Notes under the pieces: generated by a model
Seen by the model: the letters and a program-made list of their open reading frames with translations, nothing else
Databases searched by the model: none
Told to the model about the DNA's origin: nothing
Program-made: the position numbers and the translations under genes
In this document: in pieces, positions 1 to 6,256 of the stretch
Numbering within the stretch: the first letter of the stretch is position 1
How the letters are laid out: the number at the start of each line of letters is the position of its first letter
From: Bacteroidales bacterium
GTDB lineage: Bacteria; Bacteroidota; Bacteroidia; Bacteroidales; WCHB1-69
DNA length: 12,045 bases
Assembly (NCBI GenBank): GCA_031254735.1
Contig: JAIRTU010000162.1
Location: forward strand, 1 to 12,045
Direction of reading: 5' to 3'

Positions 1-611
1 ATTACAGGCATATTTCCGATTACGAACACTGGAAACAGGAACTCGGAAAAGAACTGGCAAATTACCCGAACACACCATGGATAGATTGGCAAATACCTTT
101 TGACACGGCGACTTTCACGCCCGAATGTTTTGAAAATACTTACGACAAAAATCAACATTTGTCGAATTACGGAATGATTATTACTGCCTACAAACTTGCA
201 AACATGCTCAAAGACAGCAACCGTTACGATTTTCCTGACCGCAGTAAGGAAAAAGAATGGCTTGCGGATTTCTCCAATCAGCCGCATTTCATTCTTAATC
301 AGCCAATGCCTGCAACTATGCAAAATGTCTATCAGGTGGCGAAAGACGAGACAATAAATAATCTTGAAGTAACAGAAATGCTGGTTATGCAGGAAAAAGA
401 TTACGATCAGATAGTAATGAAAATCAACAAAAACCAACAGCTCCCGCAAACGTTACATTGTGTTTTACAGGGTGAATTAGCGGGGCAAAAATTGCAGTTT
501 CAGATACTGTTTATAAAAATACAAGGCATAAATCCTGTCGGTTTCGATGTGTATATTGCAAATATTCGCAATGACTTAAAGGTCGAAAAGATAATGAGCA
601 TACAGCATTAA
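1..611 (+). CDS. Unrecognised protein, C-terminal part (5' end outside window)
   Basis: An open frame runs from the left edge (first full codon at position 3) to TAA at 609-611, giving about 202 residues; no start needs to be chosen inside the window. The first half is rich in aromatic residues (a PWIDW motif near residue 26, then QHLSNYGMIITAYKLANML around residue 50). The second half alternates hydrophobic and polar residues in a way that suggests beta strands (for example LHCVLQGELAGQKLQFQILF). No signal peptide or membrane helix is visible in this part. I do not recognise the family. The stretch GMIITAYKLANML faintly recalls the C-terminal helix of S1/P1 nucleases, but the long extension beyond it does not fit that family. 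A TTG at 159 could be read as a start, but the frame is open and protein-like upstream of it, so the gene is taken as partial. The IS4-like relic begins about 40 bp after its stop. Confidence 0.7.
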   Translation, partial: YRHISDYEHWKQELGKELANYPNTPWIDWQIPFDTATFTPECFENTYDKNQHLSNYGMIITAYKLANMLKDSNRYDFPDRSKEKEWLADFSNQPHFILNQPMPATMQNVYQVAKDETINNLEVTEMLVMQEKDYDQIVMKINKNQQLPQTLHCVLQGELAGQKLQFQILFIKIQGINPVGFDVYIANIRNDLKVEKIMSIQH

Positions 612-653
612 CCACCTTGCAGCAATCAATTTGTAACCTGCCGAAAATTAATT

Positions 654-1354
654 TTATTTTGCGTCCTTTGTGACAAAAAGAAGTAAAAAATCAAGATATT
701 GTGCATAATCAATGTATGCACGGTCGATTGCTAACGTTGAATCTTTGGGTAAATGGATTTCTTTGAGCAAGTAATGGTCATGTTTAGCGGCAGAAGTCAA
801 ATCGACAACCATCGAAACTCCTTCCGTATATTTCATGAGCGTATGGACTTTCATTCCGCCTTTCTTTTTGCCTGTCTTGGGTTTGCGACCAACGCCTTAT
901 AAGACTGTCGTCAAAGAGCGAAATGGTCGTTGAATCCATCATATAAAGTAGTTTTTCCCACTCTTTTTACTCTTTTTGCTCTTTTGTCGTTCGGCTGTCC
1001 ACTAAAAATGGGGGTATACTTCTTCAAAAGCAGGGCGTAAACCTGTGCAAAGAACATTGAAGGACGACGCTTGTTTGCCTCCGAAAATGTGCTGCGACGA
1101 ACCATATAATCCAAGCCCAGATGCGCAAATTTACGGGCTTCAACTTGCATTCCAATCTCTACTTCTCGCAGTGAATCAAAGCGATTGAATACAGCGAAAA
1201 GCATTACCACAAGGTGATTATAGCCGTTTAACTTCTTTACCTACTCCTCGCTGCCGCGAATATTTTTGCTCAATTGATCTACTGGTTGACGTGCTATCAA
1301 CTTTAACAGCTGATTAAACACCGGCTGTCCGGTAAAATTTGTATCTTTGCCCAT
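654..1354 (-). pseudogene. IS4-like (DUF4372-type) transposase, truncated and frameshifted
   Basis: Read on the minus strand from ATG at 1354, the protein begins MGKDTNFTGQPVFNQLLKL, typical of the DUF4372 N-terminus of Bacteroidota IS4-family transposases. Codon 38 is TAG (1241-1243). The same frame then continues through 1210-911 (NRFDSLREVEIGMQVEARKF). Around 945-955 the conserved reading moves to a second frame (LLYMMDSTTISLF, with the first DDE aspartate in MMDST). Around 895-900 it moves to a third (GVGRKPKTGKKKGGMKVHT, then LAIDRAYIDY, with the second aspartate). It ends at TAA 654-656, well before the region that should hold the catalytic glutamate. The relic therefore carries one nonsense mutation, two frameshifts and loss of roughly the last third of the protein. 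No function is expected. The frame breaks are seen directly; the family assignment is from memory of conserved motifs. Confidence 0.8.
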
Positions 1355-1462
1355 TGGTCTAATTTTATTGTTTAGTAGCGCAAAATTAGCCCAAAAAGGG
1401 CTGACTTCCATCATCGGAAATCAGCCCTGATTTTTCCCCCTCTAAAAATGTTTACCGGACAG
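1325..1462. repeat. 12-bp perfect inverted repeat of the IS4-like relic
   Basis: CTGTCCGGTAAA at 1325-1336 is the exact reverse complement of TTTACCGGACAG at 1451-1462. The inner copy lies inside the transposase coding region (codons for FTGQP). The outer copy lies where the terminal inverted repeat of the element would be expected, so 1462/1463 is the likely right end of the relic. No matching left end is visible beyond 654, which agrees with truncation on that side. Confidence 0.5.
1397..1428. terminator. Strong hairpin in the IS4-like leader
   Basis: Arms AGGGCTGACTTCC (1397-1409) and GGAAATCAGCCCT (1416-1428) pair over 13 positions with one wobble around a 6-nt loop. T-rich tracts lie on both sides: five T after the downstream arm on the plus strand, and five T on the minus strand before the transposase ATG. 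The position, between the presumed IS end and the transposase start, fits a bidirectional terminator that shields the transposase gene from outside transcription, a common arrangement in insertion sequences. The hairpin is seen; the function is inferred. Confidence 0.55.
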
Positions 1463-1745
1463 TACTAAATGATATTGAACATGAAAAAAGCATTTTTTTG
1501 TATCAAAAGTGAGTGTTGCAGTGCGGAAAACAGGAAAATGAAAGAGTATACGAGCGACAGTTCGTGTTCCTTCATTTTTGTTTGTGCTACCCCCACAGCG
1601 GCTCATTCTGCCAGCCAGTGGGGAAGCCCATTGCTTTACTATCGATAGTTGGATATTCAGACAGCAACAGGTTGAACTTTTGCGTAAACGTACTGTATGG
1701 CGAAACGGTGGACAGGAAATATTTGACGATGCAAATGCGGTAGTG

Positions 1746-1794
1746 AAAATAAAAAGGCCCGCGCATTTGAGCATTGTTAAGAGGCTTTGCGGGC
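1746..1794 (-). terminator. Minus-strand terminator-like hairpin just downstream of a promoter
   Basis: On the minus strand GCCCGC (1794-1789) pairs with GCGGGC (1762-1757) across a 26-nt loop. CTTTTTATTTT (1756-1746) follows at once, which is the layout of a rho-independent terminator with a large loop. It lies about 5-10 nt after the expected start of transcription from the promoter at 1805-1835, so that promoter would give an RNA of only about 50 nt unless the terminator is read through. It could also terminate transcripts of the oxidoreductase gene coming from 1899. The 6-bp stem is short, so confidence is moderate. Confidence 0.45.
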
Positions 1795-1804
1795 GCTGAC
1801 GGCA

Positions 1805-1835
1805 CAAAAGTACAGCTAATATTTGAATCGGCAAA
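1805..1835 (-). promoter_or_regulatory. Bacteroides-type promoter, reading left
   Basis: On the minus strand TTTG (1835-1832), exactly 19 bp, then TACTTTTG (1812-1805) match the Bacteroides consensus TTTG-N19-TAnnTTTG. Expected transcription start is near 1798. There is no convincing gene immediately downstream; the first structure met is the terminator-like hairpin at 1794-1746. The match is seen; activity is inferred. Confidence 0.5.
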
Positions 1836-1847
1836 ATTTTTTTTGCC
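1830..1847. repeat. Short A/T hairpin downstream of the oxidoreductase
   Basis: GGCAAAA (1830-1836) and TTTTGCC (1841-1847) are perfect inverted arms around TTTT, about 50 bp beyond the stop of the minus-strand oxidoreductase gene. It could contribute to its 3' end, but no T-tract follows on the minus strand, so it is not called a terminator. It overlaps the -33 box of the leftward promoter. Confidence 0.35.
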
Positions 1848-1898
1848 AAAAATTTAGGGACAAGGTACTATGCCTTGCCCACATTGTCTGAAATACAT

Positions 1899-2810
1899 TC
1901 ACCAACCGGCAGGTTCGTTAAGCACCCTGACAGCCACATTTCCCCTCTTGTGGCCCTGATCCACATAAGCATGGGCTTTAACAATTTGCTCCAGCGCATA
2001 TTCTCTGTCGATGACCGTCCGCAGCTTACCCTGCCCAATAAATTCTTTGATGTCCCGCAGCTCACCCGTACCCCTGTTTCGCAGACTTTTCACGGTGACA
2101 AATTTTCCTTCCGGTTTGAGCATACGTTTACAAGCTGATTTCTTCGCCCTGCCTACAGCATCGAACACAATATCAAACCGGCCGGAGAACAGCGAAAAGT
2201 CTTGCCGGGCATAGTCCAGCGCCTCGCACGCTCCCAGAGACTTTACCAACTCTCTGTTTCCGGCGCTGCACACACCTGTCACCTCCGCCCCCAGAATACG
2301 GGCAATTTGGACGGCAAACGTCCCCACGCTGCCCGATGCGCCGTAAATCATGACTTTTTGTCCGCTTTTAATTTCGGCGCTGTTCAAAAACCGTAAAGCG
2401 GTGACGCTGTTGCTCGGAACGGTAGCCGATTCGATGAAAGTCATGCTGTCGGGTTTCCGTGAAATCAGCGAGTTTTCGGGCAATGCCACATATTCCGCAT
2501 ACCCGCCGAACTGCAATCCGCAGGAGGCAAAAACGGCGTCCCCCGTTCTGTACTCCCTGACGCTGCTGCCGGCAGCCTCGACGACTCCTGCAACGTCGCC
2601 TCCCAATATTTGTATTTTCTTTGGCCGGAACAATCCGTTAATCAGCCTTACAGCCCACGGATCGGCTTTTCTGAACCGGCAATCGGCCGCAGAAACATCC
2701 GTGGCGTAAACTTTTATCAATATCTCATTTTCTTTGGGTACAGGTTTGGCGACATTCGCCAGCTGGAGCGTTTGCGCGTCTCCGTACCTTTTGTAAATAG
2801 CGGCTTTCAT
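1899..2810 (-). CDS. NAD(P)-dependent MDR oxidoreductase, quinone oxidoreductase-like
   Basis: A 303-residue medium-chain dehydrogenase/reductase, probably a cytosolic NADPH-dependent reductase of quinones or other activated carbonyl compounds; the substrate cannot be read from the sequence. The N-terminal GroES-like domain spans about residues 1-125 (MKAAIYKRYG, then GGDVAGVVEAAG at 70-81). The Rossmann domain carries the nucleotide-binding motif GASGSVG at 157-163, and the C-terminal part contains IVKAHAYVDQGHKRGNV, typical of the family. The structural-zinc cysteine cluster and catalytic zinc ligands of true alcohol dehydrogenases are absent. The frame extends upstream to 2888, but ATG 2810 is preferred because the family starts at MKAA and a promoter overlaps the extra part. 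It is clearly more GC-rich than its neighbours and points away from the DUF4143 gene, so it looks like a separate transcription unit. Confidence 0.9.
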   Translation of the reverse strand: MKAAIYKRYGDAQTLQLANVAKPVPKENEILIKVYATDVSAADCRFRKADPWAVRLINGLFRPKKIQILGGDVAGVVEAAGSSVREYRTGDAVFASCGLQFGGYAEYVALPENSLISRKPDSMTFIESATVPSNSVTALRFLNSAEIKSGQKVMIYGASGSVGTFAVQIARILGAEVTGVCSAGNRELVKSLGACEALDYARQDFSLFSGRFDIVFDAVGRAKKSACKRMLKPEGKFVTVKSLRNRGTGELRDIKEFIGQGKLRTVIDREYALEQIVKAHAYVDQGHKRGNVAVRVLNEPAGW

Positions 2811-2875
2811 TCTGGTAGCTCTGACGGTTACTGATGCTTGTTTGACTTTGACTACAAAATACAAAAACTCAAGGT

Positions 2876-2904
2876 CAAAGTTACACAAATTTTTGAAATG
2901 GCAA
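2876..2904 (-). promoter_or_regulatory. Probable promoter of the oxidoreductase gene
   Basis: On the minus strand TAACTTTG (2883-2876) matches the TAnnTTTG box of Bacteroides promoters, with a TTG about 18 bp upstream as a partial -33 element. The expected start lies near 2869, giving a leader of about 60 nt before ATG 2810. This placement supports ATG 2810 over the longer open frame. Confidence 0.4.
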
Positions 2905-2985
2905 TTAATGCTGATGTGCTGGCTTTAATGGTGCGCTGTTACACAGCTATAGTCGGGCTGTCCGTTTCGTCTTTTCTCAATGAAT

Positions 2986-3016
2986 TTTGTGCATCTAAAA
3001 ATATTGAGTAAATTTG
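2986..3016 (+). promoter_or_regulatory. Bacteroides-type promoter of the DUF4143 ATPase gene
   Basis: TTTG (2986-2989), exactly 19 bp, then TAAATTTG (3009-3016) match TTTG-N19-TAnnTTTG. Transcription would begin near 3023, about 43 nt before ATG 3066. The -7 box is part of the first of three repeated units (next entry), so the promoter and a possible operator are interleaved. Confidence 0.55.
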
Positions 3017-3060
3017 TCATCTGTATTGAGTAAATTTGCTACTTGTATTGAGTAAATTTG
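3002..3060 (+). repeat. Three 15-bp direct repeats at 22-bp spacing before the ATPase gene
   Basis: TATTGAGTAAATTTG occurs three times without a mismatch, at 3002-3016, 3024-3038 and 3046-3060, with variable 7-nt spacers. The period of 22 bp is about two helical turns, so all copies face the same side of the DNA. Each unit contains TAAATTTG, which matches the Bacteroides -7 box; only the first has a well-placed -33 TTTG. The third copy ends 5 nt before ATG 3066. The units may be operator sites, or alternative promoter boxes that would yield short-leader or leaderless transcripts. Confidence 0.85.
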
Positions 3061-3065
3061 TTTTT

Positions 3066-4250
3066 ATGTTTGAACGTCCACATTTGAAATTGGTTCAGGA
3101 AAGAGTTGAAGAGCCTCGAAAGTTTATTCAGGTTATTCTGGGGCCTCGCCAAGTGGGTAAAACTACAATGGTAACCCAGCTTCTGGCAAAGTTATCCATT
3201 CCAAACCTCTACGACTCGGCAGATGCTGTTTCAGCAGCAAATCCTGCATGGTTAATGCAGGTATGGGAGTCGGCCAGATTACGGATGAAGGCATCCAGAG
3301 CTGCGGAATTTTTGCTGGTGATTGATGAAATACAAAAGGTTGGCAGCTGGAGTGAAGTAGTAAAGCGGCAATGGGATAAGGATACCCGCGAGAATATCAA
3401 CATGAAAGTGATTTTGCTCGGTTCTTCACGGCTATTAATCCAAAAAGGGTTAACAGAATCTTTAGCCGGTCGCTTTGAAACCCTGTACTTAGGCCACTGG
3501 TCGTACCCTGAAATGCAGGCGGCTTTTGGGTGGAGTATTGAACAGTATGTTTACTTTGGTGGTTATCCGGCATCAGCAACATTAATTAGCGATGAAGAGC
3601 GTTGGAAGAGCTACATCAAGGATTCGCTTATTGAAACAAGCATTTCCAAAGATATACTAATGCTTACGCGAGTGGATAAGCCGGTTCTGCTAAAGCGATT
3701 ATTTGAATTAGGCTGCCTGTACTCCGGACAGATTTTGTCCTATACAAAAATAGTAGGCCAGCTGCAAGATGCCGGTAACACTACGACGCTGGCAAATTAC
3801 CTGAAGCTTTTATCGGACTGTGGCTTGCTGGGGGGCTTAGATAAGTATGCCGGCGATATAATCCGTAAGCGTGCTTCCAGCCCCAAATTTCAGGTGTACA
3901 ACAATGCCTTAATTAGCGCTCAGAGCAACAGTAGCTACGAAACGACAGCCATCAACCCCGAATTATGGGGGCGGCTTGTTGAATCTTCTGTGGGTACACA
4001 TTTAGCTAATCATTCTATTTCTGAAAGATACAACCTCTACTATTGGCGAGATGGCAATTGCGAGGTTGATTTTGTATTGGAAAAAGGAGGTAAAGTGGCT
4101 GGTCTTGAAGTAAAAAGCGGAGTGAAGGCCAGCAGTGCAGGGATGGGAGCCTTTGCAGAGAGATTTCATCCCGAAAAAGTGCTATTGGTGGGCGCTGGTG
4201 GTATTCCTTATGATGAGTTTTTGAAAATTAATCCCAAAGAAATTTTTTAG
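3066..4250 (+). CDS. AAA ATPase with DUF4143 domain (AAA_14 family)
   Basis: A 394-residue cytosolic protein. The P-loop ATPase domain starts at once: Walker A GPRQVGKT at residues 26-33, Walker B LLVIDEIQ with D87-E88, then a sensor-like LLGSSRLL. The C-terminal DUF4143 domain (about residue 195 onward) ends in a PD-(D/E)XK-like arrangement, CEVDFVLEKGGKVAGLEVKSG, with D335 and E348-x-K350. Proteins of this family are widespread in bacteria and archaea; their substrates are mostly unknown, and DNA or toxin-antitoxin-like roles have been suggested without consensus. A TTG at 3036 in the same frame would add ten residues from the repeat region, so ATG 3066 is preferred. The gene is intact, has a good promoter and stands alone: the oxidoreductase points away and an IS relic follows. 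These genes often occur as solitary mobile units. The domain call is secure; the role is not. Confidence 0.92.
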   Translation: MFERPHLKLVQERVEEPRKFIQVILGPRQVGKTTMVTQLLAKLSIPNLYDSADAVSAANPAWLMQVWESARLRMKASRAAEFLLVIDEIQKVGSWSEVVKRQWDKDTRENINMKVILLGSSRLLIQKGLTESLAGRFETLYLGHWSYPEMQAAFGWSIEQYVYFGGYPASATLISDEERWKSYIKDSLIETSISKDILMLTRVDKPVLLKRLFELGCLYSGQILSYTKIVGQLQDAGNTTTLANYLKLLSDCGLLGGLDKYAGDIIRKRASSPKFQVYNNALISAQSNSSYETTAINPELWGRLVESSVGTHLANHSISERYNLYYWRDGNCEVDFVLEKGGKVAGLEVKSGVKASSAGMGAFAERFHPEKVLLVGAGGIPYDEFLKINPKEIF

Positions 4251-4297
4251 CCATTCACCATACAGCTCCCATGATTTGTTTACAAACTTGATGTTTT

Positions 4298-4605
4298 TCA
4301 GGAGATGTTTTCCAAGACAAATCCGATAATTTTTTCATGTTGAATCAAAAGCCGTGAGTACACCGGCGTTGACAGCGCTTTTTTGATGCTGATTTTCTCA
4401 ATGGCAGCAATATCCCTAATATACCGCGAACAATCGTAGGTAATATCTTTTGTATCAGCCACGAACGGTATTTTATTGTAACACAGGGCATAGTCGCCAA
4501 TAAGTTGTCGGCCACATTTTTTGCACAAATAATTTTGTTTTCTTATACGATTACCGTTTATTTTTTTACCTTTGTGCTTTGGCAATCGGGACAATGAAGT
4601 GTAAT
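4298..4605 (-). pseudogene. IS1-type InsA-like transposase fragment, frameshifted
   Basis: On the minus strand near 4605-4570 one frame reads HCPDCQSTKVKK and meets TAA. After a one-base slip in an A-run the reading continues as NGNRIRK, then QNYLCKKCGRQLIGDYAL. Together these form the CxxC...CxxC zinc ribbon found at the N-terminus of InsA in IS1-family elements. Further on, IRDIAAIEKISIKKALST corresponds to the helix-turn-helix part of such proteins. The remaining residues down to TGA at 4298 look degenerate, and no InsB part follows. The open reading can be started only from a TTG at 4594, which supports the view that this is a relic. It points away from the second IS1 relic to its right. 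Confidence 0.65.
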
Positions 4606-4747
4606 TGTTCTTTTTTTATTTTCTTTTTTTTTTGTAAAAATACATTTTTTGACCGGTTGCCAAATTTTCATACGTGCATACCTTTTTGAGTGATGTCATC
4701 TATTGTCAGAACAAATAATTACCTTTGCGCACAAAAACTAGTAAATA

Positions 4748-5053
4748 ATGGCACATACGACAGAGATAAATTGTCCCCATTGCGGGAACAACAACCTGGT
4801 CAAGCAGGGCAAAACAGGCAACGGGACACAAAAATGGCAATGCAACCAATGCAAAAAGTATTTTCGTTTGGAGTACCGCTATCGGGCATGTCAGGTCGAT
4901 ATCAAAGAGAAAATACTCGAAATGGCGCTCAACAACAGCGGTGTTCGCGACACAGGCAGGGTGTTAAAGATAAGTAAGGATACGGTATGCTCCGCATTTA
5001 AAAAAAACCGCCCATGCAAATCCCTACTTTCTGACGTGAAACAGATTACATAA
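4748..5053 (+). CDS. insA: IS1-family InsA-like protein
   Basis: A 101-residue protein with the InsA layout. The zinc ribbon is CPHC (residues 9-12) and CNQC (32-35), followed by a helix-turn-helix (NNSGVRDTGRVLKISKDTV). In IS1, InsA binds the inverted repeats and represses transposition, while an InsA-B' fusion made by ribosomal slippage is the transposase. A run of eight A followed by C (5000-5008) lies near the end, where IS1 elements slip by -1. In this copy, however, the conserved InsB-like reading just after it lies in the other frame (+1), so bases have been lost or gained. The last ~15 residues therefore derive partly from InsB sequence (SDVKQIT) and the protein is slightly longer than canonical InsA. 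It may still be made, but there is no intact transposase partner. Confidence 0.7.
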   Translation: MAHTTEINCPHCGNNNLVKQGKTGNGTQKWQCNQCKKYFRLEYRYRACQVDIKEKILEMALNNSGVRDTGRVLKISKDTVCSAFKKNRPCKSLLSDVKQIT

Positions 5054-5499
5054 TTCAGCTCGGTTGGAAATCGAGACACGTTTTTCAGCAGAAATGGACG
5101 AGCTTTGGAGTTTTGTTCAAAACAAAGGTAATCAACGTTGGACGTGGTATGCGATAGAGCGCCGGTCGGGCGTCACTTTGGCGTGGCACAACGGGAAGCG
5201 GCAGGATAAAGATTTTTTAGTTCTTTGGGATTTGTTAAAAGCATTTTCGATAAGCAGATACCACACGGACGATTGGGGGAGCCTACTCAAAATATATTCC
5301 GTCGGAAAAACACCGAATAGGGAAAGACAAAACGTGGAAAATAGAGCGTAAAAAACTTAACTTCAGAACCCAGTTGAAACGGTTGAACAGAAAAGCTGTC
5401 TGTTTTTCAAAAAATGAACAGCTTCACGATAATGTGATTGGAATGTACATTGAAAAGTACTATTATAAAACAGGAACATATGGAAATAATTTCACCTGA
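5004..5499 (+). pseudogene. insB: IS1-family InsB transposase, multiple frameshifts
   Basis: Conserved InsB blocks appear in successive frames. ANPYFLT lies at about 5010-5036, and DVKQIT continues in the InsA frame. FSAEMDELWSFVQNKGNQRW and then ERRSGVTLAWHNGKRQDKDFLVLWDLLK run in one long frame at 5064-5280. After a one-base insertion at about 5282, YSKYIPSEKHRIGKDKTWKI through HDNVIGMYIEKYYYKTGTYG runs to TGA at 5497-5499. At least three indels separate these parts. The open piece 5064-5351 starts only from a TTG and ends out of frame. The conserved blocks leave no doubt about the family; no active transposase is encoded. Confidence 0.8.
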
Positions 5500-5515
5500 T
5501 AATTTATGACGCCAC

Positions 5516-5896
5516 CTCATTGTAAAACATTTGGGGTATAAGTTTGTATTGACGGGCGATAACCCAAAAGAAATCTTGCAAAATATGATGGTTAATAACC
5601 AAGATAATATCAAACAGAAAATTGCCAATGCAAACATATTGTTAGCTCCACACCACGGGCGAACAGGCGAATTTTGCGAAGATTTTTTCAAATGTGTAAA
5701 TCCTGTTTTAACGGTTGTTTCAGACAAATCAATAGTTCATACGACACAAGAAGAAACAAGCAATGTTTATAAGGGAATGGGTGCAAAATTGAATGATAGA
5801 GATAGATATGTATTAACAACACGAAACGATGGAACTATTTTATTCAATGTTCAATCAGAAAATTGTACAGTTTCATCAAACAAGGAGGGTTATTAA
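5516..5896 (+). pseudogene. C-terminal half of a ComEC-like metallo-beta-lactamase-fold protein
   Basis: The frame is open from the IS1 end to TAA 5894-5896, about 126 residues. It shows GYKFVLTGDN (the core strand ending in a metal-ligand aspartate), ILLAPHHGRTG (conserved His-His after the third beta strand), NPVLTVVSDKS, and a terminal VLTTRNDGTILFNV block. This pattern fits the ComEC/Rec2-related branch of metallo-beta-lactamase-fold hydrolases. The N-terminal HxHxDH metal site is missing: the sequence is cut at the IS1 right repeat, and no matching 5' half lies on the other side of the element. It is very AT-rich. A TTG start at 5531 is possible but would give a non-functional half domain. 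Its stop lies 1 bp before the next gene, so the two were probably one operon. Confidence 0.7.
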
Positions 5897-5897
5897 T

Positions 5898-6218
5898 ATG
5901 GAGACAAAAATACCATTCTATAATTTATTAAATATGTTTTTAACAGACTTAATTTTTGCGGGTTGTTGTGGTTTATTATTTAACTGTCAGATGCTTAAAT
6001 TTATTCAATCGGGTTTCTTTCAAACTATGAAAGGAACAAATTTCGGGTTTGAAACGGTAATAACTATTAGTGCCTTTGCCATTTTATATGAAATAGGATT
6101 GGTTATAAATAGAATAGATTCTTTGATAGAAGATTTGTTGAGAAAATCTTCTGTTATTTTACCTTTTGATAATGATTACCGGAAATTTAATAAAAAGAAA
6201 AAATATTTCCAATTTTGA
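5898..6218 (+). CDS. Small membrane protein, probably the N-terminal part of a frameshifted gene
   Basis: A 106-residue protein. The frame extends upstream to an ATG at 5829, but ATG 5898 is chosen because AAGGAGGG (5882-5889) sits 8 bp before it, a strong Shine-Dalgarno sequence that is unusual in this window. Two membrane segments are predicted by eye: about residues 14-32 (FLTDLIFAGCCGLLF) and 51-70 (VITISAFAILYEIGLVI). A basic tail (KFNKKKK) follows. The stop TGA 6216-6218 comes directly after an A-rich run. In the -1 frame the sequence continues as IFPILSTLSREFALSR and then two further membrane segments, so the original protein was probably about 168 residues with four membrane helices. 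I do not recognise the family. It follows the metallo-beta-lactamase fragment by 1 bp and precedes hsdM. Confidence 0.6.
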   Translation: METKIPFYNLLNMFLTDLIFAGCCGLLFNCQMLKFIQSGFFQTMKGTNFGFETVITISAFAILYEIGLVINRIDSLIEDLLRKSSVILPFDNDYRKFNKKKKYFQF

Positions 6219-6256
6219 GTACATTATCAAGGGAATTTGCTTTATCAAGAACTTCA

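Larger units (their letters stand above)
1464..1868. other. Gene-free stretch with uninterpreted overlapping open frames
   Basis: About 400 bp without a convincing gene. Several short frames are open on both strands. On the minus strand there is an ATG at 1774 (MLKCAGLFIFTTAF, about 110 codons to 1442). On the plus strand three frames of 55-75 codons overlap one another. None has a recognisable domain, a Shine-Dalgarno sequence or plausible codon use: the minus frame is unusually rich in Cys, Arg and Ser, as expected of antisense reading. What can be supported here is a minus-strand promoter and a terminator-like hairpin, listed separately. I see no tRNA. Confidence 0.5.
4689..5516 (+). mobile_element. 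IS1-family insertion sequence relic
   Basis: Imperfect terminal inverted repeats frame an insA/insB pair: GTGATGTCATCTATTGTCAG at 4690-4709, and the reverse complement of 5496-5515 (GTGGCGTCATAAATTATCAG), which agree at 15 of 20 positions. The length of about 828 bp fits IS1-family elements. No target-site duplication is apparent (left flank CCTTTTTG, right flank TCATTGTA), which suggests the flanks have been rearranged. InsB is broken, so the element is not self-mobile. On the right it directly abuts a metallo-beta-lactamase gene that has lost its 5' half. Confidence 0.75.

Noticed and set aside
159..611. A separate 150-residue gene starting at TTG 159
   Set aside because: The same frame is open and protein-like back to the window edge, so this is the tail of a larger gene.
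1..611. S1/P1 nuclease C-terminus
   Set aside because: Only one short helix resembles that family, and the long following domain and absence of the expected residues do not fit.
1442..1774. A real gene on the minus strand (MLKCAGLFIF...)
   Set aside because: There is no domain, no ribosome-binding site, an odd Cys/Ser/Arg-rich composition and overlapping open frames on the other strand. It also runs through a terminator-like hairpin.
2811..2888. N-terminal extension of the oxidoreductase
   Set aside because: The MDR family starts at MKAA (ATG 2810), and the extension overlaps a TAnnTTTG promoter box.
3003..3060. A CRISPR array before the ATPase gene
   Set aside because: The repeats are only 15 bp with 7-nt spacers and no cas genes are present; the layout fits a promoter/operator region.
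3036..3065. TTG 3036 as the start of the DUF4143 ATPase
   Set aside because: It would translate the repeat region; ATG 3066 gives the usual N-terminus of the family.
5829..5897. ATG 5829 as the start of the membrane protein
   Set aside because: ATG 5898 has a strong AAGGAGGG 8 bp upstream, and the longer form would overlap the end of the metallo-beta-lactamase frame for 23 codons.
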